A DNA stretch of 64,000 nucleotides from Clostridiales bacterium (GTDB lineage Bacteria > Bacillota > Clostridia > Saccharofermentanales > Saccharofermentanaceae): assembly GCA_017529925.1 (NCBI GenBank), contig JAFXMZ010000027.1, positions 21,003-85,002 of the forward strand, given 5' to 3'. Every line of letters starts with the position of its first letter. Position 1 is the stretch's first letter. The translations under genes were made by a program, and so were the position numbers. Positions 52,340-61,433 of this stretch are shown piece after piece. The notes under the pieces are model-generated. The model saw nothing but the letters and a program-made list of their open reading frames with translations. It was not told where the DNA came from and made no database searches.

Positions 52340-52664
52340 TATCATCCCTCATGATATACATCTTCTGGACCCCGTTCTCGAGGAACCAGTAATGTGCCAC
52401 ATACGGCACGAGCAATACCATGAACATCAGGCTCAGCAACGCCGAAGCTATCGACGGCGAAATGAGCGTCGTCATTATGGCGATTATCTCCATCACAGCG
52501 AAAAGCGCCGTCACTATCAGGTGAATGAGCCTCTCATGCTGGAAATAACCGATCTTGATCTCGAACTCACTGAGGACTTCCCTGATCCTCTCACCGGTCA
52601 TCCCGCTCATCGCGCCGATAAAGGCCTCTATCTCGCTCATATATCCGCTCATATATTTTTTCAT
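52296..52664 (-). CDS. Small membrane protein of unknown function
   Basis: 122 aa: amphipathic N-terminal helix (GERIREVLSEFEIKIGYF), two membrane segments (about 48-65 and 72-92), charged C-terminus. No family recognised. It starts 5 nt after the radical SAM gene and overlaps mscS tail to tail. The start at 52664 avoids overlap with the upstream gene; no strong Shine-Dalgarno. Confidence 0.65.
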   Translation of the reverse strand: MKKYMSGYMSEIEAFIGAMSGMTGERIREVLSEFEIKIGYFQHERLIHLIVTALFAVMEIIAIMTTLISPSIASALLSLMFMVLLVPYVAHYWFLENGVQKMYIMRDDIRKELEKREEHGRS

Positions 52665-52669
52665 GGATA

Positions 52670-53545
52670 TCACCCGAATCTCTTTCTGATGTAATTGATC
52701 ACTTTTCTCTTGTCCGCCGTCCACAATGGTGCGATCAGAAGGCTCTTGGGACCGTCCCCCGTGATCCTCAGGACCGGCATGCCGGGAGGCACTTCCCTGA
52801 GAGCTTCCTCCACGATCCCAAAATACTCCTCCATCGAAAGAGAAGCAAGTTCACCGTTTTTCAGATCCTCTTCCAGCGGCGTCCCCCTCAGGAAATAAAG
52901 GCACGTAAACTTGAGCGAATCAGTCCCCGATTCAACGGCAAACCTCACTGAGCCGACCATATCGTCAACGCACTCTCCCTTAAGTCCGAAGATGATATGC
53001 GTCGTAACCTCGATGCCCGCTTCATGGAGCTTCCTTACCGCATCCTGATATACATCATTCCGAAAAGCCCTTCCGAACCATTCTGCCGTTTTCTCTTTTG
53101 AAGTCTGAAGACCGAGCTCGACTGTCACCGGGATCCTTGATGCATGGCGTTTCAGGACATCCATGATGTCTTCCGGAAGGCAGTCCGGACGCGTACCTAT
53201 CGCGATCGCCCGTACTCTCGGATGAGCTGCCGCCTCTTCGAGCGCACTGTCAAGGAGCGAAGGATCGCAGTAAGTACTCGTAAAGCTCTGGAAATAAGCG
53301 ATAAATCCGGTATCCTTCCCGGTCTTTGACGAAAGCCTGTCTATCGCCTCGTCGATCTGGCTGCTTATGCTCTTTTTGCATGAGGCGGCAAAATCGCCCG
53401 AGCCCATCGGCGAGCAGAAACGGCAGCCTCCGGTCCCTTTGGTCCCGTCTCTCGTCGGGCACGTAACATCCAGCGAAACGGATGCTTTATACATCTTGCA
53501 TCCGAACGTTTTTCTGTAAAATGTATCAGCGTCAAGAAATCTCAT
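52670..53545 (-). CDS. Radical SAM protein, YhcC/TIGR01212 type
   Basis: 291 aa. The 4Fe-4S motif is CPTRDGTKGTGGCRFC, the exact spacing of the TIGR01212 family (longer than the usual CxxxCxxC). SAM-domain strands and a KFTCLYFLRGTPLEEDL segment follow. Reaction unknown for the family; tRNA or cofactor modification has been suggested. Upstream GAAGGG next to the ATG. Confidence 0.9.
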   Translation of the reverse strand: MRFLDADTFYRKTFGCKMYKASVSLDVTCPTRDGTKGTGGCRFCSPMGSGDFAASCKKSISSQIDEAIDRLSSKTGKDTGFIAYFQSFTSTYCDPSLLDSALEEAAAHPRVRAIAIGTRPDCLPEDIMDVLKRHASRIPVTVELGLQTSKEKTAEWFGRAFRNDVYQDAVRKLHEAGIEVTTHIIFGLKGECVDDMVGSVRFAVESGTDSLKFTCLYFLRGTPLEEDLKNGELASLSMEEYFGIVEEALREVPPGMPVLRITGDGPKSLLIAPLWTADKRKVINYIRKRFG

Positions 53546-53601
53546 ATCCCTTCAATAATATCACAGGGCAATTATTTGTTATTTTTTTGTAAACTAACAT
53601 C

Positions 53602-53636
53602 ATAAGATTGTAATCTTATCAATTTGTTAGTATAAT
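53602..53636 (+). promoter_or_regulatory. Promoter and palindromic operator of the two-component operon
   Basis: TTGTAA (53608-53613), 17-nt spacer, TATAAT (53631-53636). A perfect inverted repeat ATAAGATT-GT-AATCTTAT (53602-53619) covers the -35, flanked by a wider CTAACA...TGTTAG pair. Suggests autoregulation by the response regulator. Confidence 0.65.
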
Positions 53637-53688
53637 CATTTGTATACATCAAAAATAAATGAACTTTTTGCATAGGGAGGAGATCATC

Positions 53689-54399
53689 ATGGCTGAGTAC
53701 AAGGTTTTGCTTGTAGATGACGATACGGATATCCTTGAGATCAATCGTGCATTTCTTGAGAGCGAGGGATATGAGGTCGTTACGGCTACATCGATAGCAC
53801 AGACGATGGAGAAGGTCCAGACTCATAATTTTGACTGCATAGTGCTCGATGTAATGCTTCCTGACGGAAGTGCATTTGAGCTTCCTCCCAGGATACAGGT
53901 TTATTCGACAGCTCCCATCATCTTCCTCACCGCGAGAGAGTAGGCAGAGGATAAGATCCAGGGCTTCCAGGTAGGCGCCGATGATTATATCACCAAGCCC
54001 TATTCCCTTCCCGAGCTCAGCCTTCGTATCAATGCCCATATCAGAAGGAATATGAAGAGCGAAGGATTCCTCATGGAGTTTGCTCCTCTTAAGATCAATA
54101 TCAAGACCAGGGAGGTAACTCTCAAGGATACTCCCGTTCATCTGACGAACCGTGAATTCGATATCCTGAGACTCCTCGCAGAGACTCCTAATGTTATCGT
54201 TCCCTTCTCGAGGATCTATTCACACGTATGGGGCGATGACACAACATGCGACAACCATCTCGTAATGGTCAACATATCCTATCTCCGTAAGAAGATGGAG
54301 AAGATCGCACCGGAGATCACGTTTGTAAAGACGGAATGGGGCATCGGTTATTCCTTTGCTTATCCCCCCGTTAAGAACAGCCTTCAGGGAACATATTGA
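53689..54399 (+). CDS. OmpR-family response regulator with in-frame TAG codon
   Basis: 236 codons plus stop if TAG is read. Receiver domain: LLVDDD (acidic pocket), IVLDVMLP (phospho-acceptor Asp), FLTARE, GADDYITKPY. DNA-binding winged helix: VHLTNREFDILRLL ... DNHLVMVNISYLRKKM ... TEWGIGYSF. The codon after FLTARE is TAG (53941-53943); the frame then continues without any other damage to a normal TGA end. GGAGG 8 nt before the ATG. Either amber suppression/recoding, a recent nonsense mutation, or separate expression of the DNA-binding half from ATG 54052. Partner of the histidine kinase at 54487. Confidence 0.85.
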
Positions 54400-54425
54400 T
54401 ACCTGATACCCGAAGAGTGTATCCT

Positions 54426-54462
54426 TTATCCGAAGATGGCTTCATCTTCGGATAATTTATTT
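54426..54462 (+). terminator. Intercistronic hairpin between regulator and kinase
   Basis: Perfect 13-bp stem (54426-54438 with 54443-54455), 4-nt loop, then TTTATTT. Partial terminator or mRNA-stabilising stem. Confidence 0.65.
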
Positions 54463-54486
54463 AAGGAAGAATAAGGAAGTAACCAA

Positions 54487-56670
54487 ATGTCCAAGCAGAA
54501 GAACAAACCTTTCATATTGATCGCGGAATCATCTGTAAGGCAGCTCCTTGCTTCCTTCGTCTATATACTGATCCTGCTCCTGCTGACAACAGTATTCACG
54601 GCGCTCAATACGCGGCATGAACAGGACTTCAGATATGACAGTAAAAACCACTGCATCATACTCCCGGAATATGATCCGGCGGATCCCGACAATTATTATA
54701 TCGACAACAGATGGGTCCTTATCCCCAATGTGACTGATAAAGATATAGAAGACGGTAAGGTCACTTTCGATGACATTCCGAATATCCCTCATGCCGATAA
54801 CGTCAGGATCAGCAGCCTCAACGGATGGAACGATCCGGGACCGGATGCCGTATGGAAAAATACCCGAAGCAACGGACCTGAACTCATCTCATTCGGCAGG
54901 GGAAACAGGACTCTTGCCATGACATATGCCATATCGATAGATATCGGATCAGGAAGTGCTTTCCATCTCGGAATACCGAATATCAACGGAAGCGCGACAG
55001 TCTTCTGCAACGGCATCAAGATGGGCGTTCTCGGTGACATGTCGAAAAAGAACAGCGGCTTTGATGTCACGAGCGGATACCAGAGCATTCCGATATATCC
55101 TGATGAGAACGGAAAAGCTTATATCATGATCGCCGTTGAGAGCGACGCCGGAATATACAATCCCGGTCTTCTCTCCACGCCCTCTCTCAATAACAAGACA
55201 TCCGATACCAAGATGATCTTTGTACCTGCCATCTGGATCACGTCCCACTTTACTCTCCTTGTCCTCATAGTCATCGGCGGTCTTATGATCTCGAGGACCT
55301 TTTCGAGAAGGGGAAAACTGTTCCTTCTCATCCTCATGCTCGCGGGCATGATCGTCTATCACCTCTACGATGTCAGATACCTGGTCGTTGATTCACTCGC
55401 GAGGCTCGTCATCTGCTACTTTATCAGGGTATTCCTGTGCGTCGTGCTGACTCAATTTATCGCCTCGCTCCTCCCTCCCGAGACCGACAGGAGACATAAG
55501 AGGATCAGTACCATACACAGCCTGAGCGTAACCGTGATCGGCATCGTTCTCATAATGATCCTTTTCTTCAAACGGTCACTCATCGGAACCACCTATCCGT
55601 CGCTGACGACACTTATCTTCTCCAGTGTCGTATGCATGTCGTGCGTAATTAAACTGATGTTCCTCTATTATGGCGATAAGAATCTCAGCCTCGGACTCTT
55701 TTCGACGATCACGATGTATTTTGTCTTCCTGAGCATGCAGTCAGAGAATGACTTTATCTACAATATCCCTCTGTATTCCGTATATACGGCATTCGCTCTC
55801 CTTCTGCTCCTTATCTACTTCCTGAGGAGATATGTTCACCAGTACAGGGAGCTCAAGGATACGACGGATCACCTTCAGTACCTTGTCAACGAGAAGACGA
55901 TCCACATATCCGAGATAAACAGGGACCTTCTCAATACGAATAAGAAGCTGATGAAGAATGAGGAGGCCAGAAAGAATGTTCTTTCGAACGTATCACACGA
56001 TCTGAGGACTCCGATAACGGCCATAAGAGGCTATGCTGAACTGCTCAGTTCTGCGGGGGATAATATGAGCAGGGAACAGCGCAACAGTTACCTGACCAAT
56101 ATCATCAGACGTTCAGTCCAGATGGAGAGGATAGTTTCCGATATCGTCGAGCTTACAAGGATGGAATCCAGTACGAATGAGTTCAATTTTGCCGATATAT
56201 CTCTCGCCATGCTCCTCGACGAGACGTATATGCTCTACGAGACGGATCTGAGGGAGACAACGAAAAAGATCTTCCTGGAGATCCCTGAAGATGATCTTCT
56301 CATGGTAAGGGCTGATCAGAAGAAACTCAGCCGTGTTTTCGATAATCTGATATCCAATTCGATAAACTATTCAGGCGACGATGCAGTGATAAAGATCAGA
56401 GCATGGAGGAGCGACCCCGATAAGGATATATCGGAGCAGCGGATCCATATTACGGTCACAGATAACGGTATAGGCATACCTCCCGAATCCATCAACCTTA
56501 TATTCGACAGGTTCTACAGAGCTGCCAATTCCGGAAAGAATATAAAAGGTACCGGACTTGGGCTTTCTATCGTCAAGATGATCGTAGACCGTCATGACGC
56601 CGAGATCTCGGTCGAAAGTACCCTTGGTGCCGGTACCGAATTCCATATCGTGATGAAGCCCGCATACTGA
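54487..56670 (+). CDS. Sensor histidine kinase, 7TMR-DISM-like
   Basis: 727 aa. N-terminal membrane anchor, an extracytoplasmic beta-rich domain (about 50-250) like 7TMR-DISMED, seven to eight membrane segments (about 255-450), a coiled coil, HisKA with NVSHDLRTPITAIRGY and HATPase_c with DNLISNSINYS, DNGIGIPPE and GTGLGLSIVKM. Transmitter motifs intact. AAGGAAG precedes the ATG. Signal unknown; sugars or small carboxylates are usual for this sensor type. Confidence 0.93.
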   Translation: MSKQKNKPFILIAESSVRQLLASFVYILILLLLTTVFTALNTRHEQDFRYDSKNHCIILPEYDPADPDNYYIDNRWVLIPNVTDKDIEDGKVTFDDIPNIPHADNVRISSLNGWNDPGPDAVWKNTRSNGPELISFGRGNRTLAMTYAISIDIGSGSAFHLGIPNINGSATVFCNGIKMGVLGDMSKKNSGFDVTSGYQSIPIYPDENGKAYIMIAVESDAGIYNPGLLSTPSLNNKTSDTKMIFVPAIWITSHFTLLVLIVIGGLMISRTFSRRGKLFLLILMLAGMIVYHLYDVRYLVVDSLARLVICYFIRVFLCVVLTQFIASLLPPETDRRHKRISTIHSLSVTVIGIVLIMILFFKRSLIGTTYPSLTTLIFSSVVCMSCVIKLMFLYYGDKNLSLGLFSTITMYFVFLSMQSENDFIYNIPLYSVYTAFALLLLLIYFLRRYVHQYRELKDTTDHLQYLVNEKTIHISEINRDLLNTNKKLMKNEEARKNVLSNVSHDLRTPITAIRGYAELLSSAGDNMSREQRNSYLTNIIRRSVQMERIVSDIVELTRMESSTNEFNFADISLAMLLDETYMLYETDLRETTKKIFLEIPEDDLLMVRADQKKLSRVFDNLISNSINYSGDDAVIKIRAWRSDPDKDISEQRIHITVTDNGIGIPPESINLIFDRFYRAANSGKNIKGTGLGLSIVKMIVDRHDAEISVESTLGAGTEFHIVMKPAY

Positions 56671-56702
56671 TCATCAGTAAGCGGAAAAGCTTTCAGGCTC
56701 TG

Positions 56703-56915
56703 TCAGGACTCCTTGGAAGCTCCTTCAAAGTATGCATTGAGCTCGCTTATGAGCTGATCGCAGTCCATGCCGTGAACATAACATGCCTCTTCGATCGTCT
56801 CACCCGTAGCCATTACACATCCGAGGCAGTGAAGTCCTGCATTCATGAGAACGGGAGCTACACCGGGGTCTGCTGCTACTACGTCACCGATTATCGTATC
56901 TTTTGTAACTGTCAT
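56703..56915 (-). CDS. DUF1858-domain protein
   Basis: 70 aa. TIIGDVVAADPGVAPVLMNAGLHCLGC with the typical HCxxC motif and the C-terminal LISELN helix. This small domain is common in anaerobes, alone or fused to redox proteins. Role unknown. GGAGG 7 nt before the ATG. Confidence 0.88.
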   Translation of the reverse strand: MTVTKDTIIGDVVAADPGVAPVLMNAGLHCLGCVMATGETIEEACYVHGMDCDQLISELNAYFEGASKES

Positions 56916-57085
56916 ATTAACCTCCGTTATATATATCGTTATTCTTTTATATTAGAATATGCACATCAAGCATACACCATATAGTGTATTTTGTCATTTG
57001 GGTATTTTGGATCACGATCAGGGCAAAAAAACCGCTAGGCGTTGCAAATAAAAGCAAATAACATTGTTACACTTCGCAAAAACCC

Positions 57086-57114
57086 TTGACATAGCCCCTT
57101 CTTCAGTACATAAT
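57086..57114 (+). promoter_or_regulatory. Promoter of the HU gene
   Basis: TTGACA (57086-57091), 17-nt spacer, CATAAT (57109-57114). Confidence 0.75.
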
Positions 57115-57162
57115 TGATTATGCAAATTGCCTAAAGAAATTAGGTATAAGGAGGCTTAAAAA

Positions 57163-57435
57163 ATGAATAAAACAGATCTTATTGATGCAATCGCTGCTAA
57201 GACAGACCTCTCCAAGAAGGATTCTGAGGCTGCTCTCAAGGCAACACTCGAGGCTATCAAGGGCGCACTCAAGAAGGGTGACAAGGTTGTTCTCGTTGGT
57301 TTCGGTACTTTCTCTGTTAAGAAGAGGGCCGCTCGTACAGGTCTCAATCCCCGTACAAAGGAGACAATCAAGATTAAGGCTTCTAAGGCTCCCGCTTTCA
57401 AGGCTGGTAAGGAGCTCAAGGACGCTGTTAACTGA
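57163..57435 (+). CDS. hup: DNA-binding protein HU
   Basis: 90-aa nucleoid protein, exact family length. [26 protein letters not shown] is the DNA-binding beta-arm. AAGGAGG 7 nt before the ATG, strong promoter and terminator: high expression expected. Its codon choice (GCT, GGT) differs from neighbours, as for abundant proteins. Confidence 0.97.
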   Translation: MNKTDLIDAIAAKTDLSKKDSEAALKATLEAIKGALKKGDKVVLVGFGTFSVKKRAARTGLNPRTKETIKIKASKAPAFKAGKELKDAVN

Positions 57436-57461
57436 TAGCAGTTCATTGATCTGATTATTTG

Positions 57462-57493
57462 ACAGAGGCTGTCGTGAGACAGCCTCTGTTTTT
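57462..57493 (+). terminator. Terminator of the HU gene
   Basis: Perfect 12-bp stem (57462-57473 with 57478-57489), 4-nt loop, TTTT. Overlaps the stop of the convergent gene. Confidence 0.85.
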
Positions 57494-58130
57494 ATCCTCT
57501 GCCTGCACCGTTTTCCGTCCTGACGTTCATATTCTTCACCAGATCCTCCTTTATACATTCCGTCTTTATTATCCTTGCAAGGGTCTCCACCAGGAGGACG
57601 CTCTTCATCCCGCTTCCTGAGAAACGGCTCTTACCTATCGCATATCTGACATTCCTCTCTACCCTCTGATAGTTCATATTGAGCTTTATTCCGGCTATCG
57701 AGAACATTCCCTTGGACCCCAGTTCTTTCACATTATTGTTCAGTATCTCGTAGTGGACCATCACTGACAGGGCCTGAGTCCCGATCAGCGACATGTCGAA
57801 CTTGTAATAGGCAAATACCTTTCTCATATTCTCTCTTAGGGAATTCGTATTAAGGTCGCCGTCATATGATTCATCGTCATCATTTTCCTCATCATCAAAA
57901 TCGTAGCTGCAGAGACGTATGAGCCTTCCCACATTATCCGCCACATCGTTCTTCCCTCTCTTCCTGCCGTCCACGATGAACCTCATCCTGCCGTCGGACT
58001 CGGTAATACCTATCACTCCCCTCTTGCTGAACATATCATTCATATTCTCGAGAAGGGACTCGTCTGAACAGACAACATATACTCCGTCGTTATTCTTAAG
58101 GTCTCCCGGATAGTTTACCCTGACTTTCAT
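57492..58130 (-). CDS. Spo0A-like DNA-binding protein without normal receiver
   Basis: 212 aa. The C-terminal half (about 95-200) matches the Spo0A effector domain in pattern: LRENMRKVFAYYKFDMSLIG, YEILNNNVKELGSKGMF and the recognition-helix region YQRVERNVRYAIGKS (Spo0A: SRVERAIRHAIE). The N-terminal ~75 residues (VYVVCSDESLLENMNDMF) look like a shortened receiver without the phospho-acceptor site, followed by an Asp/Glu-rich linker. ATG at 58130 with GGAGG 8 nt upstream. Probably a phosphorylation-independent regulator. Confidence 0.75.
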   Translation of the reverse strand: MKVRVNYPGDLKNNDGVYVVCSDESLLENMNDMFSKRGVIGITESDGRMRFIVDGRKRGKNDVADNVGRLIRLCSYDFDDEENDDDESYDGDLNTNSLRENMRKVFAYYKFDMSLIGTQALSVMVHYEILNNNVKELGSKGMFSIAGIKLNMNYQRVERNVRYAIGKSRFSGSGMKSVLLVETLARIIKTECIKEDLVKNMNVRTENGAGRG

Positions 58131-58190
58131 ATGACTCACCTCCGTACTCTTATTGTCGGACGGTCATATACAGGAAATCAATATAAAAGA

Positions 58191-58216
58191 TCCCGTTTTC
58201 ATCCAAAAACGGGACT
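58191..58216 (-). terminator. Terminator of the 58359-61-kb minus operon
   Basis: Minus-strand TCCCGTTTT / AAAACGGGA, 6-nt loop, then TCTTTT. It lies about 150 nt after the last intact stop. Confidence 0.7.
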
Positions 58217-58237
58217 GTGGGTATGTCATTGGGATTT

Positions 58238-58343
58238 TCAGGCTCCTGATGGAACTGATGGGATGATCGGGACATCCGGGACGCGGGGATCTTCGGGGAC
58301 TTCAGGGAAGTCAGAGACGGCAGAAACCCCGGAGACAGAAGGT
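58238..58343 (-). pseudogene. Val/Pro-rich relic downstream of the 58359 gene
   Basis: Minus-strand frame of about 34 codons rich in V, P, S and D (VPEDPRVPDVPIIPSVPSG), with no start codon, shifted by one base from the preceding gene and ending in TGA just before the terminator. Looks like a C-terminal tail cut off by a frameshift. Confidence 0.35.
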
Positions 58344-58358
58344 ACAGCTTACTCCCTG

Positions 58359-58781
58359 TCAGGATGCCCTTGTCTCTGTCTCCTGTTCTGTCGTTCCGGG
58401 AGCTATCTCGACCATATAATTACCGTATTTGGTATATTTGATCCTGACCGGAGTACCGACTTCGGGTATATCATAGAGCGGACTCGTATAATAACTCTTT
58501 CCGTCTATCACGACTGAATTCCTGAGTGCTGAGACTTCCTCGATCGTACCGGAATAGGAATAGAAATTCTCCTCAAGGATCCCCTTTATGTCGAGAAGCC
58601 TGGGAGCCGTACATGTATATGCATGAAAGATCGTAACCGCGGTAAGCATGAACGGAAGGAAATATGTGAGCGTATGCTTTGTCTTCCTCTTCCTGTTCCT
58701 GTTCGTCGTGATCACGATGAGGATTATCAGAATGATCGTTATTAAGAGATGTACCGCAAGATTGGCAAAATAGTATTTCAT
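58359..58781 (-). CDS. Membrane protein with extracytoplasmic beta domain, unknown
   Basis: 140 aa. Two membrane segments (about 5-27 and 37-55) and a soluble C-terminal part (FYSYSGTIEEVSALRNSVVI, SPLYDIPEVGTPVRIKYTKYGN). No family recognised. ATG at 58781 overlaps the upstream stop (ATGA) with GGAG 10 nt away. The end of the gene may be shortened (see relic at 58238). Confidence 0.65.
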   Translation of the reverse strand: MKYYFANLAVHLLITIILIILIVITTNRNRKRKTKHTLTYFLPFMLTAVTIFHAYTCTAPRLLDIKGILEENFYSYSGTIEEVSALRNSVVIDGKSYYTSPLYDIPEVGTPVRIKYTKYGNYMVEIAPGTTEQETETRAS

Positions 58782-59380
58782 TTCATATTCTCTCCCGTAA
58801 ATACGCACATTATCGAATCGACAGGACGGTCATGTTTCTCGACAGGAAGCGCGGAGTACATCTGGAAGTCATAGCAGACTCCGACGGTGAAAGGCACCTT
58901 GCCCGCTTTATCGCATGCATTCAGGAACCTGTCATAGTAGCCTCCGCCCTGGCCGAGTCTCATCCCCTCTTCATTATAAGCTACGGCAGGAACTATCATA
59001 AGGTCTATATCGGAAGGATATATCTTTCTCATACCTGACTTTGGTTCGGGGATACCATATGTTCCCTTCTCGAAATCCTTATCGGGATCTTTGATCTCGT
59101 AGAAATCCATCGTGTCTCCCTTGACCCTCGGATAGCATATAGTCCTGTTGTTCCTTAAAAAGAAATCCGCTATCCCGTCACAGGGCAGTTCTCCGTTGAC
59201 AGCCTTGTAAAGAGCGATGCATTCGGCCGAAGCGATCATCTTCCTCAGGTCCTTATCTGCGACCTCAATGAACTGCTCTGCAAGGAGCCTGTCCGCTTCC
59301 TTTATCTGCTCCGGCGAAAGAAGGGTCCTCATTCCCCGGATCGCATTCCTGATCTGTACTTTCTTTATCGAATCATTCAT
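58778..59380 (-). CDS. 5-formyltetrahydrofolate cyclo-ligase
   Basis: 200 aa, usual length. Converts 5-formyl-THF to 5,10-methenyl-THF with ATP. Signature GMRLGQGGGYYDRFL near residue 140 and the basic N-terminal IRGMRTLLSPEQ. Directly after ligA with 21-nt gap. Confidence 0.94.
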   Translation of the reverse strand: MNDSIKKVQIRNAIRGMRTLLSPEQIKEADRLLAEQFIEVADKDLRKMIASAECIALYKAVNGELPCDGIADFFLRNNRTICYPRVKGDTMDFYEIKDPDKDFEKGTYGIPEPKSGMRKIYPSDIDLMIVPAVAYNEEGMRLGQGGGYYDRFLNACDKAGKVPFTVGVCYDFQMYSALPVEKHDRPVDSIMCVFTGENMK

Positions 59381-59401
59381 AAGATCTGCCCTTCCTTCCC
59401 C

Positions 59402-61432
59402 TTATTTATCTTCTCCTATCATCTTCAGGAGATCCTCCTCCGAGATGACCGGTATCCCGAGTTCCCTTGCCTTTACGGATTTACTGCCGGCGGCTTCTCC
59501 CTCTAGAAGGAAGGATGTCCTTTTCGAGACGGACGAAACAGCCTTGCCTCCGTTCCTCTCTATAAGATCCGAAGCCTCGTCCCTCGACAGCGTGGGAAGT
59601 GTTCCCGTTATGCATATCGAAAGGCCGGCGAGCGCGCTTCCCGTCTCTGTCTGCTCTGCTTCAAAGTTAAGGCCTTCTTCCCTGAGCCTTTCGATCAGAG
59701 CCCTGTTGCCCTCGTCATCAAAGAACTTCCTGATCGCTTCAGCGGAGATCTTTCCCAGGTCCCTCACGCTCTCGAGCTCTTCGGGAGAGGCGGCTATGAG
59801 GCTGTCTATCGAAGGGAATGCCCTGACCAGTGACTTAGCCGTCGCCTTGCCGACCCCGGGGATCCCGAGACCTGCGAGCACCTTATCCACGGGGGTATTC
59901 TCTCTGGCTTCATCTATGGCTGACAGCAGTTTGTCTGTATTCTTCTCGCGCCCGAGGATGCCCTTCTCTATCAGTTCATCCCTTTTGGAGCGGAGCGTAA
60001 AGATATCCGAGATATCCTTTATATAGCCGAGCCTCGTCAGCTCGCGGATATATTCATAGCCGAACCCTTTTATGTTCATGGAGTCCCTTGCAACGAAATT
60101 GACTATCCTGTTCACGATCGTGCCGGGGCACATCAGATTGATGCACTTCAGATCTGCCGCGTCTTCCTCCCTGACGAGCCTGTGCCCGCAGACGGGACAG
60201 TATTCGGGGATCTTATACGGCTTCCATCCTTCAGGTCTCTTATCCTTATTGACGCACTTGATCTTCGGGATGATCTCGCCCGATTTATAAACGACGACCG
60301 TATCGCCTATACCTATACCGAGCTCATCGATAAAGCCCTGGTTGTGGAGTGTCGCTCGCGATACTGTCGTGCCGCACAGGAAAACGGGTTCGAATACTGC
60401 AACGGGCGTCACCCTTCCCGTCCTTCCGGTCCCGAGCTCGATATCGATGAGCTTTGTCTCCTTCTCCTCGGGAGGATATTTATATGCAACAGCCCACTTC
60501 GGGAACTTGATCGTATTGCCGAGCTTCTCCCTGTCAGCTATGTTGTTGAGCTTGACTACGGCTCCGTCGATATCGTACGCAAGGTCTCCCCTTGCCTGAC
60601 CGATCTTCTGTATCGCGTCCCAGACCTCTTCACTTGTCCTGCATTTATAGTAAAGGTCGATGACACGTATGCCGTTCCTCTTCAGGTATTCATAGCCTTC
60701 GGAATGGGTTCTGAACTCGATGCCGGTCGTCTTCTGGACATTGAATATAAAGAGCGAAAGATCTCTCTTCTTAGTGATCCTCGAATCTATCTGACGGAGG
60801 GTTCCCGCTGCGCAGTTCCTCGGATTTGCAAAGGTCTTGGTCCCGCTCTCCTCAGCTTCCTTATTAACCGCCTCGAAAGCCTCCCTCGTCATGTAGACCT
60901 CGCCTCTTATCTCGAGATATTCCACGGGCTCCCTGAGGCTCCTTACGACGTCTTTTATGGCCATGGCATTCTTCGTGACATCCTCGCCCTCCGTAATACC
61001 GTCGCCTCTTGTTACCGCCGTTGTCAGCTTTCCGTTCTCATAGCGCAGGGCCATCGAAAGTCCATCGATCTTTGTCTCGACCAGGAATTCCGGATCACCG
61101 CCGAGTTCTTCCCTAACCGAATCGACAAAATGGATTACCTCTTCCTTCGAAAAGACGTCCTGAAGGCTCAGCATGGGAACGTCATGCTTGACGAGAACAC
61201 CCTTCTCGGCCTTCCAGCCGACTCTCCTCGAGGGCGAATCAGCTCTCACGAGTTCGGGATGCTCCTTCTCTATCTCCTTGAGCCTCAGGTTCATCTGATC
61301 GTATTCATAATCGGAGATCTCCGGCTCGTCATCGTTATAATAACGGTCGCAGTGATAGTTCATCGTCTTTACGAGCTCATCATATTCATTCGAAACAGAT
61401 GACAGATCGTCGAAGATACTCTGCTGATGCAT
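59402..61432 (-). CDS. ligA: NAD+-dependent DNA ligase LigA
   Basis: Seals nicks in replication and repair using NAD+. 676 aa: domain Ia (YYNDDEPEISDYEYDQM), adenylation motif TKIDGLSMALRY with the catalytic Lys, OB fold, four-Cys zinc finger (CPVCGHRLVREEDAADLKC, CPG), HhH domain (GLGIPGVGKATAKSL) and a C-terminal BRCT (GLSICITGTLPTLSRDEASD). ATG at 61432, one base after the upstream stop, with AGGGA close by. Confidence 0.97.
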   Translation of the reverse strand: MHQQSIFDDLSSVSNEYDELVKTMNYHCDRYYNDDEPEISDYEYDQMNLRLKEIEKEHPELVRADSPSRRVGWKAEKGVLVKHDVPMLSLQDVFSKEEVIHFVDSVREELGGDPEFLVETKIDGLSMALRYENGKLTTAVTRGDGITEGEDVTKNAMAIKDVVRSLREPVEYLEIRGEVYMTREAFEAVNKEAEESGTKTFANPRNCAAGTLRQIDSRITKKRDLSLFIFNVQKTTGIEFRTHSEGYEYLKRNGIRVIDLYYKCRTSEEVWDAIQKIGQARGDLAYDIDGAVVKLNNIADREKLGNTIKFPKWAVAYKYPPEEKETKLIDIELGTGRTGRVTPVAVFEPVFLCGTTVSRATLHNQGFIDELGIGIGDTVVVYKSGEIIPKIKCVNKDKRPEGWKPYKIPEYCPVCGHRLVREEDAADLKCINLMCPGTIVNRIVNFVARDSMNIKGFGYEYIRELTRLGYIKDISDIFTLRSKRDELIEKGILGREKNTDKLLSAIDEARENTPVDKVLAGLGIPGVGKATAKSLVRAFPSIDSLIAASPEELESVRDLGKISAEAIRKFFDDEGNRALIERLREEGLNFEAEQTETGSALAGLSICITGTLPTLSRDEASDLIERNGGKAVSSVSKRTSFLLEGEAAGSKSVKARELGIPVISEEDLLKMIGEDK

Positions 61433-61433
61433 A

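Noticed and set aside
53659..53691. Earlier start for the response regulator
   Set aside because: The strong GGAGG lies inside that extension and fits the ATG at 53689.
58131..58517. Collagen-like Gly-Thr-Ser frame on the plus strand
   Set aside because: Complement of the terminator and Val/Pro-rich relic; crosses into a real minus-strand gene.
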